Positions 51,201 to 60,500 of a DNA stretch of 64,000 nucleotides are shown in pieces (the stretch's first letter is position 1; each line of letters starts with the position of its first letter). The notes beneath the pieces were generated by a model that worked only from the letters and a program-made list of their open reading frames with translations, was not told the DNA's origin and searched no databases. The position numbers and the translations under genes are program-made. The stretch lies in the NCBI GenBank assembly GCA_020466095.1, contig CM035807.1:108268906-108332905 (forward strand), written 5' to 3'. The DNA comes from Chlorops oryzae (taxonomy: Eukaryota > Arthropoda > Insecta > Diptera > Chloropidae).

Positions 51201-54200
51201 TGAAAATATTTCATATGCTCTATTAAAAAGCTTGTATAAAAAATACAGACCAAAGCGTGATGGTTCAAAAGTTCAAAAATAATTTCTAACAATTTTGATG
51301 GTTGCGAAAACTAATCGCAGCTCATCAACGCTTCCACCGCCTCAAATTATCGCACATAACTCCAGCAACGTGCACTTGAACTTCATTTGAAGAGATATTA
51401 AATATAATAAAATTAAAAAGCTAAAGAGCCTGCTCGAACTCAATTCTACGCAGATCGATGGCTAGATGGCTGGATGGATGGATGATGAGGTGAGAAAATT
51501 GCATGTTAAACAAAAGATCGTGATTATCTGCAGAGGTGCTTCAATGTGTTTCAAAGGCTTTCGAATAGAAAAGAGTAGAGAGATCATGAGATCGATCTCT
51601 CATCCTACATGAGAGAGAGATGAAGGAGAAAAAACTCTTAAATTAATAGACATATCGCTGCACTTACTCGACAGATGCCATCAACGCAGACTGCATTACC
51701 GCGATAGCCATGCGTATAGTAGATCGATGGCCTTTGGCATGGCGTACCATCGATGACGGATCGATTCATGCTAACAACAACATCGGAGTTCCTTCGCTTA
51801 CAAAACTGTTCGCATTCGTTTCCTTCGCTCTCATATCCGATCCAATTATACAATTTCCCATTGAAATGCAAAAAGTTCAAAGTTCCACAATGCTCGTTGC
51901 GCATGATTTCGCTGTCGATCTTGCATTTTCCTATGCAATGACGGAAGCGTTTCAAAATACCAAAGCAACCGGAATTCATCTCCAAATCGGGATAGAACTC
52001 GAAGTATTCGGGGACAGAATCGATTTCATTTTGAATGCTATTTTGGTTTTTTTTCGAAAATATTATCTATTTAATGATTGTAGAAATTCTTCTTGTTGCT
52101 CACCGTCTGATGCATTTCCGGCTACGGACCTGAACGCATGATACGCCACATTTACTCCATTTGCCCCAACGTCCCCATGTATAGGTTACGCCGAGACGCT
52201 TCAAGGAGCTCGCATTCCGTCCTTGAGCTTGAGCTTGAGCTTTCGAACTCTCATTTCCATCGCCGTAGTCAGTGTAATCATCATCCTCGTCAGAGCTCTC
52301 TTCGGCCTTTGTTGTCGTCGCTTTAGTGAGAGTCGTATTTAAACTGATTTGTGTTGAGCTACTATTTGTATTTGCCGAAAATGAATACTGCAGATTAAGC
52401 AGAATTATGGGAATACCCACAAAACTGTAAAGAAAAATTTTGTCGACATTCTTTTCAGGACCTCATAAATCTGCACACTCAAATCTAATAGACCTATGTA
52501 GAATGGTTTTTTAACTGGGAAGAAATAACAGTTTTTTCCTTGGCAGATTATCCAAAAAAAAAACAGTGCAACACTGATTACCAGGGCTCGGATTTTGTTG
52601 CATTTAAAAATTTAAAGCATACTTTATGGAGTAAAAATTTTGTTCAACTCACATAAAGTTAAGATTCAGATCGATTTTTAACTTCAATATGCATTTCTTT
52701 GAAGTTAGAAAAACCATTTGAAGTTCAACTTCGCTAAAATTGTTCGAAAAATGTTGGTAAGAAAAAATTTTGCCCCATAAAGTATGCTTTAAATTTATAA
52801 ATGCAACAAAATCCGAGGCATGCTGATTACTAGAGCGTGTATTTTTAAGCATTTATAAATTTGAAGCATACTTTGTGGGGGGAAAATTTTTTTTCTTATC
52901 ACCATTTTGGAAATAAGTAGCGAATTTGAACTTCAAGGGGATTTCCTAGCTTTGAAAAAGTCTTAAATAGGCTAAAAATCGATTTGAATCTTAACTTTAT
53001 GTAAATTGAACAAATATTTTGCCCCATAAAGTACGCTTCAATTTTATAAATGCTTAAAAATACACGCTCTACTGATTACATATTATTTTAATGGTTCGGA
53101 ACCATTTGCGTTGGTTTGAAAAATTTCGTGCATACCCACAGGGTGATTTTGCGTTTTTTCTTCCGATTTTTGGTGAAAACTGTTTAACTTTGCACCGGCA
53201 AAACGGTATCAAGTATTGCTCGGATGCAGTTCGTGTATATGAAGTAGTTGTTTAGTTATAATCTTTCTATATTTGCATCAAAAAATTTTGAAAAAATGTT
53301 TATTGGCTTGGGAGCTGTAGGCCATACAAAATAAAATATGATAAAAAAACACGTCAAATTTTAGGAATTTTTGCAATTTGCACCTACTAGATATAGTTTT
53401 TTCGGGTCGGTTTGTACTAAAACTATTTAAAATGAGTTCAGAGCTATAAATTATGATAGATAGGAAATTAAAATATTAAACGGATTACGAGATATAGCCA
53501 TAAGTAAGTGAGTAATTTAATTCTCGGCCCCACTTTTTGAAGTCTATTTTCAAAAAAAGTCGAGGTGACTTGACAAAACTGAGTATGAGGCGTTATTATA
53601 CTCACCGAGCACTTTCAAAAACAGTCGTCAAATTATTGTTTACAAAACATGACCACTAAAATGTCGCACAGTGTAATTTTGAGTGATATGTTTTATACCA
53701 GATTTCGCACATTTATAATGGATTTTAGTACTGAGAGCAAATATGTGTATTTATGTTTTTGTTAATACCTCATAAAACTATCGTTTAATTTTGATACAAA
53801 ATTTTTTTAGTGAAAGCTAATACTTAGAGGTATTTCCTAAAAATAGGTTGAAAGTGGCGCAAAATTGGGAATACACTGAAAAAAATTATTTAATTTTTAT
53901 TTTCTTTTTTGTGGAAAGTTTTTTCTCAGTGTAAAATTAAAAAATATTTTTTTTACATTTCCTGTCTTATAAGCTATCAGTTGCCATTTATTTCATCTTT
54001 CTATCTCAATTAGTTTTTGAGATATAAATTTTTGAAAAAGGGCTTAATAAAAAGGGCTTTTCAATGATATTTCAAGGACACTGGGCAATAGAAACCTAAA
54101 AATCGGTTTCTCAAGTGCTTTTAGGTAGTATCTATGCAAAAATCAACAAAACTTTAAAATCCCTTTGACGGGCCCGCAGTCGACCATACCCTTTGCTTTA

Positions 54201-57200
54201 TGGGGAAGGGGAAGTGCAACAAATTCTATAAAGATCGACGGTTTTTACTTCTCTTTACGCTCTGATTACAGATTTACGCATTTGAATGCAAATCAAATAC
54301 GCAAATTCTATTGAACCCCCCGTAACAATTGGCCGTTTAAATCAAAATGAGTTAATTGTATAAAGTCAATTAGCCGAACAATGCGAAGACAGCGTAAATG
54401 AACGTGTTAAGAACACTCGCAAAACAGCAAAATCATATGCAAAAAAAAAAAAAAAAGGAGATAAAAAAAACGTTCCCATTGTGCACTGATATTTTCACTA
54501 ACGGTTAATTTTAATTAATGAATTTGTCTTTATTGGGCTTGCACAGAGAAAAAAGAACTCACAAAACATTCAATTAGCTTTGTTATTCCACAATATCAGA
54601 TTGGACTATTTAAAAGCAATAAAGCGTAACTACCGGCCCAGTGGACAGTTATTATAATCGAGAATTTTTCCGGGCAGTTTCGATTTCAATAAACTCAATG
54701 CAACATTCTTTAGCATTAAGAGGTTTTTTTTTAATTTCCTTTTACGCATTTTTTTATTTTTTTTTTTTTTTTTTTTTTTTTGTATTGACGCCCATAAAAC
54801 AATTCCCCGGGGACTCGAACCATTAAATATACGCACCAAAGTGCAGCCAATTGCATATTTCTGCAGTTACAGAAGCAGATGGCAATACTTTATCTGAGAA
54901 TGTTGCTACTTTTTTTTAAAGAATAACTTTCAAACCGCGCACAAAAACTGACCGAATGTCTTTAAGTGACTGGGAATATAAATCAATTCGAATATAAATT
55001 TCAAACCATTCATTGATAAAGTTGACACAATTTTCTATTGACTTTCGAAACGGTTAGTTGAGATAAAATTCTAAAAAAAAAAAAAACTCTGATAACAATC
55101 GAAATTGGTAAATAGAATACATACCTTATTTAATTTTATAGCTTCGGAAAGATAAGTGAAAAGGCATAATTGACTCCGCATTGTCTAGCAGAAAATTGTA
55201 TTTCATATCGTAGGTGCTTATCTATGCTATCAGCAGATACAATTCGAGGAGAGTTTTTTAAGCAAAAGCAAAAGTTAAGCAAAGGCGACTGCGACACTTT
55301 AAACTATATTGATTGTCTTCGAATGTCATACAGTGACCGAAAACTATTGAACCAACTCGGTACTATCAAGTATACTTCCTTTAAAAGTTTAATTTTAAGA
55401 TATTATTAAGACAGTTAATACATGCAGTAATTCGAGGGAGTTTAACAAAAGCAAGGTTAAGCAAAGCCAAGCGACGCAAATTTAACTATATTGAATTTTT
55501 GATATTTATATAACAAGGCCATTGAGGAGTGTCCTTAAAATTTATCTAGCATTTATCGTCTGCGGGGGGCCGAAGGATGCGCCCCAACGCCAAATTATAT
55601 AATTTTTAAAATATTTTTAAGTGAGTGCCATTGAGGTGCGCCGTAAAATTTCCTGCTTGTCCATTGTTTCCGGTGCCAAAGTTTCCTACGACCACTGAAT
55701 TCTTAAAAAAAAATTCCGCATGAGGTCCTGTAAATTTCGCCTGTAGACCATTTCTCGCCTAAGCTCCACTAAAGAATGAATGTCCTTAAAAATTCGCGGA
55801 GGTCCTGCTAAACTCGCAACAGTGGTAGAAAGCGCTTTTTAAGTTTCTATTGAAAAGTGTCCTTGATATACCCTAAATTCCCTTTTAGCAAACCTTTTTT
55901 CAAAATTGAATATTAGGTATCTCAAAAACTTATTACGAAAGGAAGATGAAACAAACAGCTACTAATAGCTAATAAAAAAAAAACAAGGATTTTTTTTATT
56001 ATGCACTGAGAAAGTTTTTTCCATATAAAACAAAATAACATTTGAAATCTTCTATCTAAATTAGTTTTTGACCGGCAAGACCCTGTTGAAGTTTATAAAC
56101 GCAGATAAAATAAAATTTTAAAGCATACTTCTGCGATGCGAATTACAATAACCATGCACACAACGTTGTAGGCGATTTTGTCTTATTATTTGGAAAATTC
56201 TCTAACATTTTTTGTCTAAAAATTTCATATGAAAAAAAAAAAGCAATGTGATATTTCTTTACTTGGTTGGTTGGTGGAAGTGGATGCCACTTAGGCCGTT
56301 TATCGGCCCATTGTGATACCACAATTAGTTTTTTCTTGTGTTTGTGCGTGTGTATGTCTTTTTATGTAGTGTGCCCCTAACATGCGATTTTTTGAAACAT
56401 TACACTCCGTTTCGCCTGTGCCGGGAATCGAACCTCGGACCCTGGGATCAAGAGCATAGCACGCATCCCCTACGCTATCCCAGAGCCACTATTTCTTTAC
56501 TTACAATCTCCCGAAAATGATAATCTGGTTGTCAACTATGGTCAATTTAAAAATGGCGACAAAATAAAATTCCTAATAGTGTCTATATTGCTACTTTGGG
56601 CAGTGCAAAGGTGAAAAGCATTAAAAGCTTTTTGTTAAAATTTTCTAGTTATTTTCTTAGCTAAACTGCATTCCTAATTCCCCCATTCAGACACACGAAC
56701 ATATTTCGGAACAATTCCATTTGATTGCATGTGAAAGAAAGAGAAGCGCAGAACATTTAACAAACAAGCCGTCGTTTTCTTCTTATGGAGTCGTTTTGAT
56801 CTCACTTGCTAATTGTTTCGAGTAAATTTGTATCGTGTGTCTGACTCTCGTAGGAATAGCTAAATGCTGGTTAGTGAAACAGCACTAAAATTTGTTCAAA
56901 TTGGAGACAGCTCGGTTACTCATATTAAGTCATTTGCTGCCCGAAAAAATTGTTTACAAAAAAGTACTAAGGAAGGCACAAAATTTAAAAAGCAATTCAA
57001 ATAAATTTAAGCGAAATAAGTATTAATTATCAAATATTATAGAGAATATTATTTTGAATCTTTATTTGAAATAATTTCCAAAAAAAAATACTTGATTTCT
57101 ATCGCCGAAAGAGAAAAGTACTATTCTACTCGAAAAATTTACAATCAAAGGCAGCACTGTTTTTCTTTCTCTATTTTTACCTGGTCATTCGCATGATAAT

Positions 57201-57311
57201 TTCATAACAAAAAGCAAAGTGAAGTTGCAGTTTTTGAATCAGAGCCAGAATTACTCACCTAGACTCAATTAACGGAAGAAGTCTTTCCAGCGAAAAGATC
57301 TCTGCAAGCAT
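36269..57311 (-). CDS. ADAMTS-like (ADAMTSL) gene 2, multi-TSP1 matrix protein with PLAC domain
   Basis: Minus-strand coding exons: a tentative first exon 57259-57311, then 52104-52424, 51668-52037, 38316-38514, 38057-38211, 36863-37987, 36586-36736 and 36269-36426. All junctions keep frame (843 codons plus stop). Domain order: N-terminal hydrophobic segment, acidic/Ser-rich linker, TSP1 (WGRWGKWSKCGVSC), Cys-rich (ending CVDGICR), spacer (YVATIPAGAMNLTI, FIINGH, YDYVVPV), five further TSP1-type repeats including WSECSRSCGEG, and a C-terminal PLAC domain (NCTDELSNCKRIN to CCSTCDGY, stop at 36269). There is no metalloprotease domain, which defines ADAMTSL. It should be secreted and act in the matrix or basement membrane. 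Drosophila lonely heart and nolo are the nearest named types; which is the orthologue is unresolved. Minus-strand AATAAA signals near 35925-35940 would give a ~330-base 3' UTR. Confidence 0.85.
38700..38741 (-). CDS. Alternative first coding exon (signal peptide) of ADAMTSL gene 2
   Basis: ATG at 38741 in the good context ACAAAATG opens 14 codons (MRKAIRFGFVLLCL) ending at a consensus donor GTAAGT, phase 0. Spliced to the exon starting at 38514 it yields the signal peptide MRKAIRFGFVLLCLAVHSSG, after which the spacer domain begins. The same acceptor also accepts the phase-0 donor of the Cys-rich exon at 51668. A short form of 609 residues, lacking the first TSP1 and the Cys-rich module, is therefore predicted. 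The intron is 185 bases. An alternative is that this is a separate gene and the 51.7-57.3 kb exons belong elsewhere. Confidence 0.65.
39141..39382. mobile_element. hAT MITE (CAGGGCTCGG family), copy 1
   Basis: 242 bp, starting CAGGGCTCGGATTTTGTTGC and ending with its complement (ATCCGAGTCATG). It is flanked by a perfect 8-bp duplication TTAATAAT at 39133-39140 and 39383-39390. Copy 2 at 52582 is 241 bp. Confidence 0.9.
40364..40447. repeat. 17-bp minisatellite, about five units
   Basis: Unit CCTATCAATAAGAAATT repeated almost perfectly. Confidence 0.85.
42073..42982. mobile_element. Non-autonomous hAT element carrying a minisatellite
   Basis: Ends CAGTGGCGTGTCCAGAGAAAG and its complement; similarity of the two ends continues for about 80 bases. 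The 8-bp duplication GCAGGGGT is perfect at 42065-42072 and 42983-42990. The interior, about 42240-42830, is five diverged copies of a 110-125-bp unit containing GACGCCAAAATTCTTAGAAT and CTGGTCCTTTTTGG. No transposase is present. A truncated relative lies at 47928-48260. Confidence 0.9.
45192..46621. mobile_element. Nested foldback element with TTAA ends
   Basis: Outer ends TTAAGGGGGTTGTCTCA and its exact complement; TTAA at both ends suggests a piggyBac-type target, though this rests on ends alone. Inside is a second inverted pair (AGCCCAAAATCCAACATTGC, 45319-45347 and 46044-46072), and inside that a third (arms 45793-45827 and 45977-46012, core GAATATTCCCGG). A second copy of the outer end starts at 63545. 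Confidence 0.75.
47335..47870. repeat. Dispersed repeat, copy 1 (continues at 48408-48470)
   Basis: It aligns with 52515-53640 through motifs such as CTATTTAAAATGAGT and TTACGAGATATAGCCA. It is broken at 47887-48395 by an A-tailed insertion and lacks the two hAT MITEs seen in the other copy, so it serves as a near-empty site. Confidence 0.65.
47887..48395 (+). mobile_element. A-tailed retroposon with 12-bp target duplication
   Basis: AATCTGACTAAA occurs at 47875-47886 and 48396-48407. The insert begins near CCCCGAAGTAATGC (a 14-mer also in the A-tailed repeat family at 10717 and 30463), contains a truncated copy of the hAT element at 42073, and ends in a GC-rich segment followed by a poly(A) run directly before the second duplication. 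Confidence 0.7.
49903..50830. repeat. Microsatellite-bearing repeat family, copy 3 (ATC/ACC core)
   Basis: Flanks match the copies at 13376 and 16128 (left: AAGACTCGCAGAATTT, GACGTGAT; right: AATCGAAAGATGAATTTTCG, CTAAATAAAGGCATTTTTAG). The core at 50009-50705 is about 700 bases of CATCACCATCAACACCATC-type triplets with larger repeated blocks. Long ORFs of Ser/Thr/His or Met/Asp/Val across it are artefacts. A few CGATA units survive at the right edge. Confidence 0.8.
50815..51030. repeat. Cluster of ATCGATA motifs
   Basis: Repeated CATCGATAG / TATCGATA motifs at irregular spacing, next to copy 3 of the microsatellite-bearing repeat. DREF (TATCGATA) and BEAF-32 (CGATA clusters) of Drosophila bind such motifs; binding here is untested. 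Confidence 0.55.
51668..52424 (-). CDS. ADAMTSL gene 2: TSP1 and Cys-rich exons of the long form
   Basis: Exon 52104-52424 (acceptor TTTCTTTACAG, donor CG|GTGAGC, phase 2) encodes a hydrophobic start (FVGIPIILLNLQYSFS), N-glycosylation sites, an acidic patch (EESSDEDDDYTDY), Gln-Ala repeats and the beginning of TSP1. Exon 51668-52037 (acceptor CCAAAATAG, donor CGA|GTAAGT, phase 0) encodes the rest of TSP1 and an ADAMTS-type Cys-rich module with ECEQFCKRR and GYRGNAVCVDGICR. The first exon opens with a split codon, so an exon further right must carry the ATG. Confidence 0.85.
52582..52822. mobile_element. hAT MITE (CAGGGCTCGG family), copy 2
   Basis: 241 bp with the same ends as 39141-39382. 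Flanked by CTGATTAC at 52574-52581 and 52823-52830. Confidence 0.9.
52831..53071. mobile_element. hAT MITE (TAGAGCGTG family)
   Basis: 241 bp, starting TAGAGCGTGTATTTTTAAGC and ending with its complement. Flanked by CTGATTAC at 52823-52830 and 53072-53079. The interior resembles the CAGGGCTCGG element, with different tips. Confidence 0.9.
56265..56490 (-). mobile_element. tRNA-derived SINE
   Basis: Perfect 12-bp target duplication ATTTCTTTACTT at 56253-56264 and 56491-56502. On the minus strand the 226-bp element opens with a tRNA-like head: A-box-like GGGATAGCGTAGGGGATGCG and a consensus B box GGTTCGATTCCC, both suited to RNA polymerase III. The unrelated body follows. The acceptor stem does not fold as a tRNA gene. 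Confidence 0.85.
57259..57311 (-). CDS. Tentative first coding exon of ADAMTSL gene 2 long form
   Basis: ATG at 57311 opens 17 codons (MLAEIFSLERLLPLIES) and ends in a strong donor, TCTAG|GTGAGT, in phase 2, exactly the phase needed by the acceptor at 52424. The joined N-terminus continues into the hydrophobic FVGIPIILLNL segment. The Glu and Arg residues before the core are unusual for a signal peptide, so another exon 1 is possible. Confidence 0.35.
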
Positions 57312-57423
57312 AGGCAAAAAAAAAAAAAGTGAATTGCAGAATTTGAAGGGACGGAGAATTGGAGAAAATTCGAGAATATTAAAACTACGAAACACAAGAA
57401 GGGAAAACTAAAGAACTGCGTAG

Positions 57424-57431
57424 TATAAAAG
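57424..57431 (+). promoter_or_regulatory. TATA box of ref(2)P
   Basis: TATAAAAG 131 bases before the ref(2)P ATG. A start near 57455-57465 leaves a ~95-base 5' UTR. Confidence 0.55.
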
Positions 57432-57554
57432 CCACCAGTTTGTTGTTTCTTCTCACAAACTCATTCCAAGTACAATCGCTGAACGGGCAATATTTCGAAC
57501 GGATCGCGAACAAAAATAAATTGTGAATTTCGTGTGAAAAATAATAAAATTAAA

Positions 57555-60500
57555 ATGGCGCAAGAGTTTATGAAAGTAACCTATCATCGTGGAGGAACAA
57601 AACCGAAAAATGTTTACATGGATAAATATGAATTATTCGACTTAATGAAGGCACAGATTGCAAGTTACATCTTCGGGGAAGGCGAGAGACGCGACTTTAG
57701 GATCTACTGGATCGGTAAGTCTATTGAATTTTCATGTTTCTATTCAAATAATTGAGATTGAAAGTTTAAAGAATTGAAAAATATTTTTTCCTTTGAGAGC
57801 TGAATCGAAGAAAATTTTCATGCTTACATACATACATACATAGCTTTAATACCAACTGAACCAACACGAATGCACATTACACTCGTTACGTTCCATTCAA
57901 AATGGAAGCCCCACAAAACGGAATCGAAAAATATTTAAAATGGAGTGATAGACCTTTAACCCTTTGCAAGCTCATTTGAATAAAAAGCAATTTTACGCAA
58001 TCGATCAATTTTGAACGCTAATTATAGCTGAATGAACAATTTCCGAAAGTCGTCCTGAGGTCGTCTGATTGAAGAAATAACTTATTTTTTATGGAATTGA
58101 ATTAGAAAGAGTTTTTAGTAGTATTAGGGTTAAGACGTCATTAAAACTCTTGCCCAAAATCAAGTCAGTCTTGATTTAATTAAAGCTTAACTTTAGTTGG
58201 CATTAAAACAACATACATAACAAACATGTTTGGGAACAAGAAACTAGAAGATTCCAACTGAAAAACTCGTTGCGAAATTGTTTTCGAGATACTTGTTCTT
58301 ATGAACACACTTACCCCCTTATTCATAATCAAATTTTAAATTTAAAACATTGTTTAAATTCAATTTTTGTATGGAAATTTTAAATTTAAACAATAGGGGT
58401 ATTCACAAAGGCGTGTTAAAATCGTTGGAAAGTAGGAAAATCGGAAAATTGCAACTCTTAAAATTTTTTTAAAACCTTTTTTGAATCTTTCACAACTTTT
58501 TAAGCAGATAAAATTTTACGATTTTCCGACTTTACTATTTTCCGACGCCTTTGTGAATACCCCTAATGTTTCAAATTTTAAATTCGATTATGAATAAGGG
58601 GGGTTAAAATTTATCGAATGAAGAATTTAGAATCGAAATTATAAGTTTTCATATTTCGGAAGCACCGTTATCCGAAGAATTTTTTATTTCGAGTTCAATA
58701 ATTGTAGGTAAAGCACCACCAAAGCTTTATTTCCATCCAAATCAGTTGGAATTAAAAAGAAAAAAACAAATGGAATTATATTTGGACCGTATTTCACTAA
58801 CTGCTTCCAGACTAGTCACAAAAATTACCGGGACTTCTCCCTTTTGATTTGCCAACCAATGCTTTAAATTGTCTTTTTCATCGCTGAGCTGTCACTCTCA
58901 CTTTTAACTACTACTCGCAAATAATAGAGGTCAATTGTCCCATTCGTATCCAGTTGGTCTAATTTTTTAACTACACTTGTTCTAGACCACTTGTTCCTAT
59001 TCATGATACAAGAAAACAAGATAGCGCCACTTGAGAGAGGAAACGTCACAAACTCAAAATCGCGATTCGTTGTTGTTTCCCATGTTAAACCGGCTTTTTA
59101 CTTTTTTGAATAGCATGGGAAACAACAACAATTTCTAGCTCAGTGACGTCACAAACTCAAATTTCGGCTCTCAGAGAGAGCCTCAAAATAGCGGTACTGA
59201 AGTGGCGCTATCTTGTTTTCTTGTATCATGGTTCCTATTCAAGGTGTAGTCAATTCTCATATATAGAACACTGCAATTTGGTTAGTCATAAGGCGAGTAA
59301 CCTCAAAGTACTCCTTTTCATTACTGGAGGGTATTGATTCCATGTATGTAAATACTTGGAAATAGCTCTATACGTTTTCTTTTTGGGCAACCAAACATTC
59401 AAACTTTCAAACTTCATAATTTACTCTCCCACTTTTACTCTTTCACCGTGACTAATTTTCCGAAGTTGTTCAAAATAATTGATTCTTCGTTTAAAAATAA
59501 TTTATTTGCTGTTTGTATACATACACAGATACTTTTCTATATAAATGCCGGCTTTTGCACTAATGTTCTGATATTATTGCGTTGCTTATGCTATGAGTCA
59601 TAGCTTTTGGTTTTCAGTCTTATTAATCTTAACGATTAGATATAACGGGTCATCACGAAAATTACTAATGGTTTATGTACTCGAATATCGGGCATGTGAC
59701 AGAAATCGAATACGACATCCGATTTTCCTACTTTCTAACGTATTTAACACGCCTTTGTGAATACCCCTATTGTTTAAATTCAGTTTTTGTATGAAAATTT
59801 AACATTTAAACAATGTTTTAGTTTTAAAATTTGATAATGAATAAGGGGGTAGGTCTGTTCCCGTACTGCACGAAACTGCCCAATTTTCATACAGTTTTCA
59901 AAAAATTTGCCCGTTTTTGTATGGAAATTAGACATTTAAACAATGTTTTAAATTTAAACTTTGATTATGAATAAGGTGGTAGGTCTGTTCCCGTACTGCA
60001 CGAAACTGCCCAATTTTCATACAGTTTTTAAAAAATTTGCCCGTTTTTGTATGGAAATTAGACATTTAAACAATGTTTTAAATTTAAAATTTGATTATGA
60101 ATAAGGGGGTTAGTCTGTTTCCGTACTGCACGAAACTGCCCAATTTTCATACAGTTTTTAAAAAATTTGCCCGTTTTTGTATGGAGAATTGACATTTAAA
60201 CAATGTTTTAAATTTAAAATTTGATTATGAATAAGGGGTTAGTCTGTTTCCGTACTGCACGAAACTGCCCAATTTTCATACAGTTTTTAAAAAATTTGCC
60301 CGTTTTTGTATGGAAATTAGACATTTAAACAATGTTTTAAATTTAAAATTTGATTATGAATAAGGGGGTTAGTCTGTTTCCGTACTGCACGAAACTGCCC
60401 AATTTTCATACAGTTTTCAAAAAATTTGCCAGCTTTGGGCAGTTTCGTGCAGTACGGGAACAGACCTACCCCCTCATTCATAATCAAATTTTAACTTTAA

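Larger units (their letters stand above)
38742..51667. other. Large intron of ADAMTSL gene 2 (long form)
   Basis: Nearly 13 kb without a supported gene. Known contents are the hAT MITE at 39141, the minisatellite at 40364, the hAT element at 42073, the TTAA foldback at 45192, a dispersed repeat with a retroposon inside (47335-48470), and the triplet/CGATA region at 49903-51030. In the rest, notably 40450-42060, 43000-45190 and 48500-49700, I see nothing definite. Confidence 0.55.
52515..53640. repeat. Dispersed repeat, copy 2, carrying two hAT MITEs
   Basis: The second copy of the sequence at 47335-48470, about 70-80 percent alike by eye. The hAT MITEs at 52582-52822 and 52831-53071 interrupt it at CTGATTAC; copy 1 has the uninterrupted ACTGATTAG at the same point. 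Confidence 0.65.
52425..57258. other. Presumed first intron of ADAMTSL gene 2
   Basis: It contains the dispersed repeat at 52515-53640, two hAT MITEs and the SINE at 56265-56490. From 53650 to 56250 I see poly-T/poly-A runs and unique AT-rich DNA but no gene. Confidence 0.5.

Noticed and set aside
59851..60480. CRISPR-like regular array
   Set aside because: Units are contiguous 130-bp tandem repeats without unique spacers, in a eukaryotic intron.
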